Shown piece by piece: positions 56,001 to 60,905 of a stretch of DNA of 64,000 nucleotides. The position numbers and the translations under genes were made by a program. Positions within the stretch are counted from its first letter, which is position 1, and each line of letters opens with the position of its first letter. Source of the stretch: Fratercula arctica (Eukaryota; Chordata; Aves; Charadriiformes; Alcidae). Under the pieces are notes generated by a model. That model worked only from the letters and a program-made list of their open reading frames with translations. It was not told the DNA's origin and made no database searches. The DNA lies in NCBI GenBank assembly GCA_947846985.1, contig CANTUZ010000014.1, positions 4,821,669-4,885,668 of the forward strand, in the 5' to 3' direction.

Positions 56001-58925
56001 CACGTCCGTGTGCATGCTGACACGCGTGTGCACGCGCTGACACGCGTGTTTACGTGGGCACTGGTGGCTGCGTGTGGCTCTACGCACCCCTGTGCCCGCG
56101 TACACACGCGTGTGCGCCCACCCCTCTGTGCGTGTGCTTCCACGCACACGCGTGTGTGTGCCCGCATGTGCGTGTGGCCGCGTGTGCGCGCGTGCTCACA
56201 TACGTGTGCGTGTTTTGGGCCGCCCCCCCCCCCATTTTTTACAGGTTTTATCCCTATTTTTGGGGGTCCCATCCCCATTTTTGGGGGTCAAATCCCTATT
56301 TTTTAGGGTCCCACCCCTATTTTGGGGGGTCCCATCCCCATTTTTGGGGTCAGATCCCTATTTTTTAGGGTCCCACTCCTATTTTGGGGGGTCCCATCCC
56401 CATTTTTGGGGTCAGATCCCTATTTTTTAGGGTCCCACTCCTATTTTGGGGGGTCCCATCCCCATTTTTTGGGGTCAGATCCCTATTTTTTAGGGTCCCA
56501 CTCCTATTTTGGGGGGTCCCATCCCCATTTTTTGGGGTCAGATCCCTATTTTTTAGGGTCCCACTCCTATTTTGGGGGGTCCCATCCCCATTTTTGGGGT
56601 CAAATCCCTATTTTTTTAGGGTCCCACCCCTATTTTGGGGGGTCCCATCCCCATTTTTTGGGGTCAAATCCCTATTTTTTAGGGTCCCACTCCTATTTTG
56701 GGGGGTCCCATCCCCATTTTTTGGGGTCAAATCCCTATTTTTTAGGGTCCCACTCCTATTTTGGGGGGTCCCATCCCCATTTTTGGGGTCAAATCCCTAT
56801 TTTTTAGGGTCCCACTCCTATTTTGGGGGGTCCCATCCCCATTTTTTGGGGGTCAGATCCCTATTTTTTAGGGTCCCACTCCTATTTTGGGGGTCCCATC
56901 CCCATTTTTTGGGGTCAAATCCCTATTTTTTAGGGTCCCACCCCTATTTTGGGGGGTCCCATCCCCATTTTTTGGGGTCAGATCCCTATTTTTTAGGGTC
57001 CCACTCCTATTTTGGGGGGTCCCATCCCCATTTTTGGGGTCAAATCCCTATTTTTTAGGGTCCCACCCCTATTTTGGGGGGTCCCATCCCCATTTTTTGG
57101 GGTCAAATCCCTATTTTTTAGGGTCCCACCCCTATTTTGGGGGGTCCCATCCCCATTTTTGGGGTCAAATCCCTATTTTTTAGGGTCCCACCCCTATTTT
57201 GGGGGGGTCCCATCCCCATTTTTGGGGTCCCGACCCCATTTTTTGGGTCTTAGCCCCGTTTTTTGAGCTTCCGGCCCCATTTTTGGGGGGGTCCCATCCC
57301 CCCCTTTTTGTGGCCTCATCCCCCTTTTTTTGGGCCTTATCCCCGGTTTTTAGGGTCCCAGCCCCATTTTTGGGTCTTATCCCCATTTTTAGGGGGGTCT
57401 CATCCCCATTTTTTGGGGTCAAATCCCTATTTTTTAGGGTCCCACTCCTATTTTGGGGGGGTCCCATCCCCATTTTTGGGGCTGCCCCCCCCCCCCATTT
57501 ATTGGGTCTTATCCCTATTTTTTAGGGTCTCATCCCCATTTTTCGCATGTGATCCCCATTTTTTGGGTTTTATCCCCATTTTTTAGGCTGGGGGTGTGTC
57601 CCCCCCCCGTTTTTGGGGGTCCCATCCCCCTTTTTTTGACCCTTATCCCTGTTTTTTAGGGGCCCGTCCCCATTTTTTGGGGGGGGGGGGGTGTGTCTTT
57701 TCCCCCCTGGTTTTAGCACCTTTTTTTAAGGTCTCTTCGTTTCGGGGGTGATTCCCCACCATTTTTGGGGTGCCCCCCCCCCCTTTTCAGCCCCCCCCCC
57801 CCCTTTTTAGATGTCCCGTCCCCATTTTTGGCGGGATCTCATCCCCATTTTGGGGCGATTTCCCTCCCATTTGGGGGCTTCCCCCCCCCCCCCCCCATTT
57901 TGGGCGATTCCCCCTCACTTTAGGGGTGTGTTGTCCCCCCCCCTCCCATTTTGGGCGTCCTCCCCCTCTATTTTGGGCGATTCCCCCTCACTTTAGGGGT
58001 GTGTTGTCCCCCCCCCCATTTTGGGGGTGCCCCCCCTCTATTTTCAGCAATTCCCCCTCACTTTAGGGGTGTGTTGTCCCCCCCCCCATTTTGGAGGTGC
58101 CCCCCCTCTATTTTCAGCAATTCCCCCTGACTTTAGGGGTGTGTCATTGTCCCCCCCCCCTCCCATTTGGGGGCTTCCCCCCCCCCCCCCCTCTATTTTG
58201 GGCGATTCCCCCTCACTTTAGGGGTGTGTTGTCCCCCCCCCTCCCATTTTGGGGGTGCCCCCCCTCTATTTTGGGCGATTCCCCCTCACTTTAGGGGTGT
58301 GTCGTCCCCCCCCCCCCATTTGGGGGCTGCCCCCCCCCCCCCCCCCCGCCCTCTATTTTGGGCGATTCCCCCTCACTTTAGGGGTGTGTCGTTTCCCCCC
58401 CCCCCCATTTTGGGGGTGCCCCCCCCCTCTATTTTGGGCGATTCCCCCTCACTTTAGGGGTGTGTTGTCCCCCCCCCTCCCATTTTGGGGGTGCCCCCCC
58501 CTCTATTTTGGGCGATTCCCCCTCACTTTAGGGGTGTGTCGTTGTCCCCCCCCCTCCCATTTTGGGGGTCCCCCCCCTCTATTTTGGGCCATTCCCCCTG
58601 ACTTTAGGGGTGTGTCAGTCCCCCCCCCTCCCATTTGGGGGCTTCCCCCCCCCCCCCGCCCTCTATTTTGGGCGATTCCCCCTGACTTTAGGGGTGTGTC
58701 AGTCCCCCCCCCCCACCTCCCATTTTGGGGGGGCCCCCCCCCCCCCCCCAAGTCCGTACCGGCCAGAGCCTTGATGCGGGAGCGCTCGAAGCGGCGAGCG
58801 GAGCTGCCTTCGCGGTCGCCCCCTTCCTCCTCCTCCTCCTCCTCCTCGCCCCCGTCCCAGCGGTTGTTGACGTCGCCGTATTGTCGCTGCAGCTCCAGGC
58901 TGTCGTAGGCGGGGGGGGACAACAT
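13844..58925 (-). CDS. SPTBN2: SPTBN2, beta-III spectrin, complete (35 coding exons)
   Basis: Large neuronal membrane-skeleton protein that forms tetramers with alpha-spectrin and links actin and ankyrin to the plasma membrane. In order: an acidic N-terminus (1-55), two calponin-homology actin-binding domains (about 56-280), 17 spectrin repeats (about 300-2079, the last one partial for tetramer formation), a shortened Pro/Arg-rich linker, a PH domain (about 2165-2275), and the tail [10 protein letters not shown]. All 35 exons have GT/AG ends and join with matching phase to give 7,025 nt. That is 2,341 codons including the stop, plus two extra bases in exons 22 and 26. Human SPTBN2 is about 2,390 residues; the linker before the PH domain accounts for much of the difference. 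The ATG has a strong context (gccaccATGt). Introns over ~300 bp are almost all tandem repeats. SPTBN2 is preferred over SPTBN1 or SPTBN4 from residue identity and the RBM14/RBM4 neighbours. Confidence 0.97.
14105..14990. repeat. ~71-bp minisatellite, SPTBN2 intron 34
   Basis: Units contain 'gagagggcgtgaatgggcgt', 'ggggggcgtgggagcgtctg' and 'gagtgggtgtgaatgggtgg'. The central copies are nearly identical, 70-71 bp apart. Confidence 0.9.
15119..15161 (-). CDS. SPTBN2: SPTBN2 coding exon 34 (PH domain)
   Basis: A 43-base exon: [14 protein letters not shown]. Phase 0 out. Confidence 0.95.
15180..16310. repeat. C-rich minisatellite, SPTBN2 intron 33
   Basis: Units of 'gtgccccccatgtcccccatg' type with 'tatgtcccccccc' and 'atatcccccccc'. 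A longer block with 'agtgtctcc' and 'tccccaacccccc' recurs at a higher order. Confidence 0.88.
16327..16503 (-). CDS. SPTBN2: SPTBN2 coding exon 33 (PH domain)
   Basis: Residues 2190-2249: [20 protein letters not shown] to KKRKHVFKL, the first half of the PH domain. Confidence 0.95.
16600..17995. repeat. G-rich minisatellite, SPTBN2 intron 32
   Basis: About 40 short units alternating 'gtacatggatgtgggggggg', 'tacatggatggggggggg' and 'cacggctccatatgggggg'. All three frames stay open on both strands, giving Gly- and Pro-rich mock proteins. Confidence 0.92.
18005..18460. repeat. CACCC/GGGTGTGG-type repeat, SPTBN2 intron 32
   Basis: Degenerate units of about 25-35 bp with 'gggtgtggcc', 'gggcgtggcc' and 'tgggtgtgtcc', adjoining the G-rich array. 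The GGGTGTGGC element matches KLF-type CACCC boxes. Confidence 0.8.
18466..18572 (-). CDS. SPTBN2: SPTBN2 coding exon 32 (linker into PH domain)
   Basis: Residues 2155-2190: ATLPPPRGP to [16 protein letters not shown], matching the mammalian stretch just before the PH domain. The acceptor after cccacgcag keeps frame. A longer exon from 18681 would break it. Confidence 0.85.
18828..18887 (-). CDS. SPTBN2: SPTBN2 coding exon 31 (linker)
   Basis: 20 codons containing PPAVNGIG, similar to the SVNGV element of the mammalian linker. Phase 0 at both ends. The acceptor tgcag was chosen because it preserves phase. Confidence 0.75.
19310..19474 (-). CDS. SPTBN2: SPTBN2 coding exon 30 (charged linker)
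   Basis: Residues 2080-2134: [18 protein letters not shown] followed by a Pro-rich segment. Matches the charged stretch after the last repeat of human SPTBN2. Confidence 0.88.
19505..22530. repeat. E-box minisatellite, SPTBN2 intron 29 (roughly 65-70 units of 43-46 bp)
   Basis: Each unit reads 'gtcacacgtgcaccgagtgc' then 'gacggggctcagcactgg' and a G run of variable length (6-14). Almost every unit keeps CACGTG. Length changes are confined to the G run, with rare one-base variants elsewhere. Confidence 0.95.
22560..22765. repeat. Second short tandem repeat, SPTBN2 intron 29
   Basis: Four units of about 55-60 bp: 'catgcaccgagcgtgccagg' then 'cctcagcaccgggacat'. The sequence is partly related to the E-box unit (caccgag, ctcagcac), so it may be a diverged offshoot. 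Confidence 0.85.
22802..22998 (-). CDS. SPTBN2: SPTBN2 coding exon 29 (partial repeat 17)
   Basis: Residues 2014-2079: [20 protein letters not shown] to FAALERLTT, the partial C-terminal spectrin repeat that pairs with alpha-spectrin. The donor gtgagg runs straight into a G tract of about 28 bases. Confidence 0.96.
23122..23206 (-). CDS. SPTBN2: SPTBN2 coding exon 28
   Basis: Residues 1986-2014: [20 protein letters not shown] then EKMDWLQI. Phase 1 out. Confidence 0.96.
23230..25185. repeat. GGGGACA(T)GG minisatellite, SPTBN2 intron 27
   Basis: About 2 kb of 12-bp-based units: 'ggggacatggggatgg', 'ggggacaaggctgg', 'gggacagggatagg'. Regularly spaced runs of four G residues make the G-rich strand (+) a G-quadruplex candidate. 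Confidence 0.92.
25199..25337 (-). CDS. SPTBN2: SPTBN2 coding exon 27
   Basis: Residues 1939-1985: [20 protein letters not shown] to HKGHYAADK. Confidence 0.96.
25430..26330. repeat. 50-bp minisatellite, SPTBN2 intron 26
   Basis: About 18 units: 'acaggaggtgacaggggaca' 'cacggccctcatggggtgat' 'ggatgcgggg'. The same family fills intron 23. Confidence 0.93.
26361..26606 (-). CDS. SPTBN2: SPTBN2 coding exon 26, with a frame break
   Basis: Residues 1858-1939: [20 protein letters not shown], then in the next frame [20 protein letters not shown] to [10 protein letters not shown]. Its 246 bases are one more than the phases of its neighbours allow. The extra base lies in the GC triplet tract at 26531-26538. 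Confidence 0.92.
26640..27480. repeat. GCGTGCCGGGATGT minisatellite, SPTBN2 intron 25
   Basis: Units of about 19-20 bp: 'gccgcggcgtgccgggatgt' with 'gtgccggggtgtacc' variants. Higher-order blocks are marked by 'gggattgggctgtggtgtgc'. Confidence 0.9.
27490..28665. repeat. CCGTGTCCCC minisatellite, SPTBN2 intron 25
   Basis: Units such as 'gtccccgtgccgtaccgtgt', 'cccctactgtgccgtgtccc' and 'cacgtccccgcaccctgccg', with higher-order blocks of a few hundred bp repeated nearly exactly near 28070-28390. Confidence 0.9.
28672..29046 (-). CDS. SPTBN2: SPTBN2 coding exon 25
   Basis: Residues 1733-1857: [20 protein letters not shown] to [12 protein letters not shown]. 125 whole codons. Fragments of its start are duplicated in the intron upstream. 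Confidence 0.96.
29075..29880. repeat. ~42-bp minisatellite with CACGTG, SPTBN2 intron 24
   Basis: Units: 'ggggacaccccacgtgtcag' then 'ggatggcactttagggacac'. The first units include fragments of the exon 25 start. Confidence 0.9.
29913..30117 (-). CDS. SPTBN2: SPTBN2 coding exon 24 (ankyrin-binding region)
   Basis: Residues 1664-1732: [20 protein letters not shown] to [10 protein letters not shown], within the repeats that bind ankyrin in beta-spectrins. Confidence 0.95.
30175..31085. repeat. 50-bp minisatellite, SPTBN2 intron 23
   Basis: About 18 units of the same sequence family as intron 26 (ggtgacaggggacacacgg, ctcatggggtgatgg), in the same orientation and about 4 kb away with two exons between. 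Confidence 0.93.
31275..31405 (-). CDS. SPTBN2: SPTBN2 coding exon 23
   Basis: Residues 1621-1664: [20 protein letters not shown] to MVAGGHPE. Phase 2 out. Confidence 0.95.
31502..31760 (-). CDS. SPTBN2: SPTBN2 coding exon 22, with a frame break
   Basis: Residues 1535-1620: [18 protein letters not shown], then in the next frame [20 protein letters not shown] to [11 protein letters not shown]. Its 259 bases are one more than 86 codons. The extra base is most simply a C (plus strand) in the run 31707-31710. The donor gtttgg is weak. Confidence 0.92.
31795..32470. repeat. ~42-bp minisatellite, SPTBN2 intron 21
   Basis: Units: 'ggggtggtgggacccccccac' minus one base or so, then 'aggggacagtggtggccact' or 'aggggatatcggtgacccct'. 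Confidence 0.9.
32492..32581 (-). CDS. SPTBN2: SPTBN2 coding exon 21
   Basis: Residues 1505-1534: [20 protein letters not shown] to QLLIKKNQ. 30 whole codons. Confidence 0.96.
32600..33320. repeat. ~33-bp minisatellite, SPTBN2 intron 20
   Basis: Units: 'acgggggttcagggacagcg' then 'tggggacggggac', with 'gatgggggtcagggac' inserts. Confidence 0.9.
33373..33597 (-). CDS. SPTBN2: SPTBN2 coding exon 20
   Basis: Residues 1430-1504: [20 protein letters not shown] to [11 protein letters not shown]. The acceptor is aag. Its first ~30 bases recur in the intron upstream. Confidence 0.95.
33600..34625. repeat. Exon-edge duplication plus C-rich minisatellite, SPTBN2 intron 19
   Basis: The first ~300 bp hold two copies of a block that includes the start of exon 20. 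The rest is about 700 bp of units such as 'ccccacagacccctgtcccc' and 'cagacccccatcccc'. Confidence 0.9.
34633..34896 (-). CDS. SPTBN2: SPTBN2 coding exon 19
   Basis: Residues 1342-1429: [20 protein letters not shown] to [13 protein letters not shown]. 88 whole codons. Confidence 0.96.
34984..35130 (-). CDS. SPTBN2: SPTBN2 coding exon 18
   Basis: Residues 1293-1341: [20 protein letters not shown] to GWLEKMEK. 49 whole codons. Confidence 0.96.
35155..36445. repeat. (CCATCC)n satellite, SPTBN2 intron 17
   Basis: About 1.3 kb built from 'cccatccatccccatcccat' with 5- and 6-bp register changes. Confidence 0.95.
36452..36542 (-). CDS. SPTBN2: SPTBN2 coding exon 17
   Basis: Residues 1262-1292: [20 protein letters not shown] to FLQDGQE. 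It sits between a 72-bp intron and a 1.3-kb CCATCC array. Confidence 0.94.
36615..36817 (-). CDS. SPTBN2: SPTBN2 coding exon 16
   Basis: Residues 1195-1262: [20 protein letters not shown] to KETVDSVES. Phase 2 out. Confidence 0.95.
36909..37665 (-). CDS. SPTBN2: SPTBN2 coding exon 15 (spectrin repeats 6-8)
   Basis: Residues 942-1194: [40 protein letters not shown], to [10 protein letters not shown]. 757 bases with no break. Confidence 0.96.
37720..39775. repeat. ~20-bp minisatellite, SPTBN2 intron 14
   Basis: About 100 units of 'cctggagaccccatcccagc' or '...ccctgc', broken by 'ctggagcatcctcctgc' and 'catcttcctgc' units in changing order. Confidence 0.95.
39782..39919 (-). CDS. SPTBN2: SPTBN2 coding exon 14
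   Basis: Residues 896-942: [20 protein letters not shown] to TREQLNA. The following intron is a 2-kb minisatellite. Confidence 0.95.
40036..40906 (-). CDS. SPTBN2: SPTBN2 coding exon 13 (spectrin repeats 3-6)
   Basis: The largest exon, residues 606-896: from [20 protein letters not shown] through [15 protein letters not shown] to [10 protein letters not shown]. It is intact across 871 bases. Confidence 0.96.
40935..42710. repeat. ~34-bp minisatellite, SPTBN2 intron 12
   Basis: Units: 'tttgggggtccaggggccac' then 'cccaggctctgggc', alternating with 'ccccggggtttggtggtcc'. Confidence 0.93.
42752..42905 (-). CDS. SPTBN2: SPTBN2 coding exon 12 (spectrin repeat 3)
   Basis: Residues 555-606: [20 protein letters not shown] to RFAGDGQ. 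Phase 1 out. Confidence 0.94.
43010..43312 (-). CDS. SPTBN2: SPTBN2 coding exon 11 (spectrin repeat 2)
   Basis: Residues 454-554: [20 protein letters not shown] to DWMEEMK. 101 whole codons. Confidence 0.95.
43385..44075. repeat. Minisatellite, SPTBN2 intron 10
   Basis: Units: 'gtccccatggtggtggcagt' then 'ggggagcgggaccccca', with or without 'gacaccttgat', giving 38- and 48-bp forms. Confidence 0.92.
44082..44240 (-). CDS. SPTBN2: SPTBN2 coding exon 10 (spectrin repeats 1-2)
   Basis: Residues 401-453: [20 protein letters not shown] to ENQRLVAQ. 53 whole codons. Confidence 0.95.
44260..45230. repeat. (CAT/CAC)n trinucleotide-like repeat, SPTBN2 intron 9
   Basis: About 1 kb of 'accatcatcaaccatcatc' and 'atcaccatcatcacc', with 'cccatccccaccacc' blocks. 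The least G+C-rich intron of the gene. Confidence 0.95.
45247..45364 (-). CDS. SPTBN2: SPTBN2 coding exon 9 (spectrin repeat 1)
   Basis: Residues 361-400: [20 protein letters not shown] to LISDINK. Phase 0 out. Confidence 0.95.
45450..45637 (-). CDS. SPTBN2: SPTBN2 coding exon 8 (spectrin repeat 1)
   Basis: Residues 299-361: [32 protein letters not shown] and YRTVEKPPK. The acceptor is ccgtag. Confidence 0.95.
45640..46435. repeat. (CCATCCCTCCCT)n tetranucleotide repeat, SPTBN2 intron 7
   Basis: About 590 bp of CATC/CCTC tetramers. A 'gtccgtccgtcc' stretch lies at the acceptor end (45645-45680). Confidence 0.95.
46438..46550 (-). CDS. SPTBN2: SPTBN2 coding exon 7 (CH2 end)
   Basis: Residues 261-298: [20 protein letters not shown] to VEGKRVGK. 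The donor is gtgtgg, directly beside a CATCCCTC-type array. Confidence 0.94.
46681..46796 (-). CDS. SPTBN2: SPTBN2 coding exon 6 (CH2)
   Basis: Residues 222-260: [19 protein letters not shown] to GLTKLLDPE. Phase 1 out. Confidence 0.95.
46820..47715. repeat. CCCCACATCC minisatellite, SPTBN2 intron 5
   Basis: Units: 'ctgccccacatcccctgccc', 'cagcccaccccacagcctgc' and 'cacacggacgtcaccgtgtg', with higher-order blocks of about 180-240 bp. Confidence 0.9.
47713..47793 (-). CDS. SPTBN2: SPTBN2 coding exon 5 (CH2)
   Basis: Residues 195-222: [20 protein letters not shown] then AIIHKH. Ends AG before gtgggg. Confidence 0.95.
47905..47996 (-). CDS. SPTBN2: SPTBN2 coding exon 4 (CH1-CH2 linker, CH2 start)
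   Basis: Residues 165-195: [19 protein letters not shown] to WCQMKTAG. Phase 0 in, phase 2 out. Confidence 0.96.
48065..50235. repeat. ~20-bp minisatellite with higher-order units, SPTBN2 intron 3
   Basis: Units such as 'gggacccccgtggtgggttc', 'agggacccccatggtgggtg' and 'caagacccccctgatgggt'. Blocks of several hundred bp (for example 48340-48640, 48820-49120 and 49490-49790) repeat almost exactly. Confidence 0.93.
50275..50448 (-). CDS. SPTBN2: SPTBN2 coding exon 3 (CH1)
   Basis: Residues 107-164: [19 protein letters not shown] to [10 protein letters not shown]. Phase 0 at both ends. This is the most conserved beta-spectrin segment. Confidence 0.97.
50550..51190. repeat. G-rich minisatellite, SPTBN2 intron 2, part A
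   Basis: Units: 'ggggaaggggggtcctgggg' then 'ggtctcaggggctgggggtc'. Confidence 0.9.
51190..52125. repeat. ~53-bp minisatellite, SPTBN2 intron 2, part B
   Basis: Units: 'gtctcggtagggtgcccacc' 'catgggggtcccagggggtg' 'cccgtgggggggg'. About 16 units end just before exon 2's donor. Confidence 0.93.
52154..52305 (-). CDS. SPTBN2: SPTBN2 coding exon 2 (CH1)
   Basis: Residues 56-106, beginning [20 protein letters not shown] and ending VLSGEQL, the start of the first calponin-homology domain. The first ~30 bases are copied four times in the intron upstream. Confidence 0.96.
52306..53165. repeat. Tandem repeat with four partial copies of exon 2, SPTBN2 intron 1
   Basis: Units of about 155-195 bp. 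Each includes the acceptor and the first ~30 bases of exon 2 (copies at about 52435, 52630, 52803 and 52995) followed by 'gacccccccgaacccccc' type sequence. Confidence 0.9.
53220..54055. repeat. G-run-rich sequence, SPTBN2 intron 1
   Basis: 'gggggtctgggggggg' and 'gatattgagggggat' type degenerate repeats. No exon seen. Confidence 0.75.
54080..54560. repeat. 'tctatagggaccggggggg' repeat, SPTBN2 intron 1
   Basis: About 25 units of roughly 18-22 bp alternating 'tctatagggaccgggggg' and 'tctctagggtccgggggg'. Confidence 0.9.
54749..54806 (-). CDS. SPTBN2: Candidate alternative first coding exon of SPTBN2
   Basis: A short open frame, [10 protein letters not shown] then LEGRFKQLQ, ends in phase 1 at a good donor (CAAG, then gtgaga). 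It would splice exactly into exon 2 to give KQLQ-DEREAV. The same peptide-to-exon join is known in the short N-terminal isoform of SPTBN1 (LEGRFKQLQ before DEREAV). The frame stays open upstream, so the true start could be further 5'. Use of this exon is inference. Confidence 0.6.
55040..56215. repeat. Alternating purine/pyrimidine tract (Z-DNA candidate), SPTBN2 intron 1
   Basis: About 1.15 kb dominated by TG/CA/CG dinucleotide steps: 'acacgcgtgtgtgtgcacat', 'acgtgtgcatacgtgtgcac'. Units of about 85-100 bp repeat 'ccatgtgcacgcttacacgc'. Every phase stays mostly open. Confidence 0.9.
56235..57590. repeat. ~62-bp minisatellite, SPTBN2 intron 1
   Basis: Units: 'gggtcaaatccctatttttt' 'agggtcccacccctattttg' 'gggggtcccatccccatttt'. 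Near-identical until about 57180, then degenerate. Confidence 0.93.
57760..58735. repeat. ~75-85-bp minisatellite, SPTBN2 intron 1
   Basis: Units: 'ctctattttgggcgattccc' 'cctcactttaggggtgtgt' then a C run and 'cccattttgggggtgcc'. It ends next to exon 1's donor. Confidence 0.93.
58760..58925 (-). CDS. SPTBN2: SPTBN2 coding exon 1
   Basis: Residues 1-55: [20 protein letters not shown], then an eight-Glu run in place of the mixed acidic segment of mammals, then [10 protein letters not shown]. Ends in phase 1 before gtacgg; the split Asp codon is completed by exon 2. Confidence 0.93.
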
Positions 58926-58929
58926 GGTG

Positions 58930-60835
58930 GCCCCGGGGGGGGGGGGGGGGGGGGGGCGCGACACGACACCTCCCGGGGGGGGGGGGGTGGGGGGGGGGGG
59001 TGGGGGGGGGGGGTGTTCTGTCACTTTTGCTGGGGGTCTGTCACCTTTGGGGCGTCCTGGTGGCACCCTGGGGGACACACACACACACACACACAGGGTG
59101 GGGGGGGGGCAGAGGGGAGGAAGGAGCTGCCCCCCCCCCAAAATGTCACACACACACACCCCCCCCCCATGGGGATCCCCCCCCCATACGGGGACGCCAC
59201 ACACACAGAGAGGTTGTGGGGGGACCCCCCCAAATAAGGAGGGACCCCCCCCACAAGGTACGAGGGACCCCCCCCCCAATTTAAGAGGGCCCCCTCCAAC
59301 TAAAGAGGGACCCCCTGAAGCCAGGAAGGACCCCCCCCAAATAAGGAGGGACCCCCCCCCCAATCCTCCCTAGGGACCCCCCCCAACCTGAGGGATCCCC
59401 CCCCCCCAACTAAAGAGGGACCCCCCCATCCTGCCTGGGGACCCCTGACCCCCCCAGGGACACCCCCCCCCCCCCAAACCTCTCTGGGACCCATGACCCC
59501 CCACGGGACCCCCCAAGACACCCCCCCCCCTCCACCATCCTCCCATTCCTGGGGGGTCCCATCCCCGGGGGGGGGTCCCCATCCTCGTCCTGGGGGGGGG
59601 GGGTCCTGTCCCTGATCGGGGGGGGGGCCCGTCCCCGGGGGTCCCCCTATCCCTATGGGGGGCCCCATCCTCATCCCGGGGGGGGCCCCCATCCCTACGG
59701 GGGTCCCTAATAGTCCCCTGGGGGGGGTCCCGACCCCGGGAGGGGGTCCCCATCCTCATCCCGGGGGGGGGGAACCGACCCTGGGGGGGGGGGGGGGTGT
59801 CCTGTCCCCGGGGGGGGGGGGGGGGGGGTGTCCCATCCCTATGGAGGTCCCCATCCTCATCCCGGGGGGGTGCTGTCCTTTTGCGGGGGGGGTCCCGTCG
59901 CCGAGGTGGTCCCTATCCCCGCCCCCCCCCACCCCCCCCCGGCGTGTCCCGGGCCCCCCCTTCCCCCCCCGCCCCGGGCCGCCGGCCGGCAGTTAATGCT
60001 CTTAGTGCGGGGATCAGCGGCCGCCCCCCCCCCGGGACCCCCCCGCGCCGGGATGGGGGGGGGGTTGGGCACTCGCATCTGCGGGGACACGGCGGGGGGG
60101 GGGGGGGTGTCCCCAGAAGGGCCGGGACCCCGGGACAAAGCGTGGGGGGGGGGAAAGATGGGGGGGGGGCCCCTGGCCGGTGCTGCGGGGTGCGGAGCGG
60201 CTGCCGCAGTGGCGGGGGGGGGGGTGGGGACCGGGGGGGGACCAGGGGAGGGTGCGGGACCGGGGGGGGGGGGGGGGATGCGGGAGGTGGGGGGGGAGCG
60301 GAGCGGAGGGAAGCGGGGGGGGGTGCGGGACCGGGGGGAGAAAGAGAACCTGGGGGGAGGGGGGAGATACGGGACCGGGGGTCACCGGGGGGGGGATGCG
60401 GGACCGGAGGGGACCGGGAGGAACCGAGCGGGGGGGGTGGGGGGGACCGAGAGGGACCGGGGAAGGCGGGGGGGGGGGGATGCGGGACCGGAGGGGACCG
60501 GGAGGAACTGAGGTGGGGGGGGTGCGGGAAGCGGGGGAAAAGATGCGGGACCGGGGGGAGAAATAGGACTTGGGGGAGGCGGGGGGGGGGGAAATACGGG
60601 ACCGGGGGGGGGGGGGGGGGGATGCGGGACCGGCGGGGACCGGGAAGAACCGGGGCGGGGGGGGGGGGGGGGCCGGGAAGAAGCGGAGGGATGCGGGACC
60701 GGGGGGAAAAGAAGGGGGGGGATGCGGGGGTCCGTTACGGTGCGGGGTTGGGGGGGGGTGGGTGGGGTGTCCCTCCCGGTGTTTGTGTGTGTCCGTGTCC
60801 CGTCCCCCCCCCCCCGCCGCCACCGGCCCGGTCCT
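58930..60835. other. Inferred SPTBN2 5'UTR intron: low-complexity and tandem repeats
   Basis: Contains short CA runs (59080-59098, 59147-59158), 'gagggaccccccc' units (59220-59440), 'gtccccatcctcatcccggg' units (59560-59880) and 'gatgcgggaccggaggggac' units (60180-60720). No exon was recognised beyond the one at 60838. Confidence 0.7.
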
Positions 60836-60837
60836 AC

Positions 60838-60905
60838 CTGCGCGCTGCGGCGGAGCCGGCTGAGGCCGCGGCAGCTCATCACACCCGCGGCGGCGCGGCC
60901 GGGCG
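60838..60905 (-). other. SPTBN2: Probable SPTBN2 noncoding first exon
   Basis: On the - strand the sequence reads to a strong donor (CGCGCAG, then gtagga) at 60838, just inside the CpG promoter shared with the + strand gene. It holds an upstream ATG at 60879 whose short frame is cut by the donor. The exon's 5' limit is not visible. Confidence 0.5.

Noticed and set aside
55116..56040. Cys/His-rich open frames resembling metallothionein or keratin-associated proteins
   Set aside because: They arise from the alternating TG/CA tract and appear in several frames and on both strands.
13844..58925. SPTBN2 pseudogene
   Set aside because: Thirty-three of 35 exons are intact with perfect phase continuity. 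The two breaks are single bases in GC tracts.
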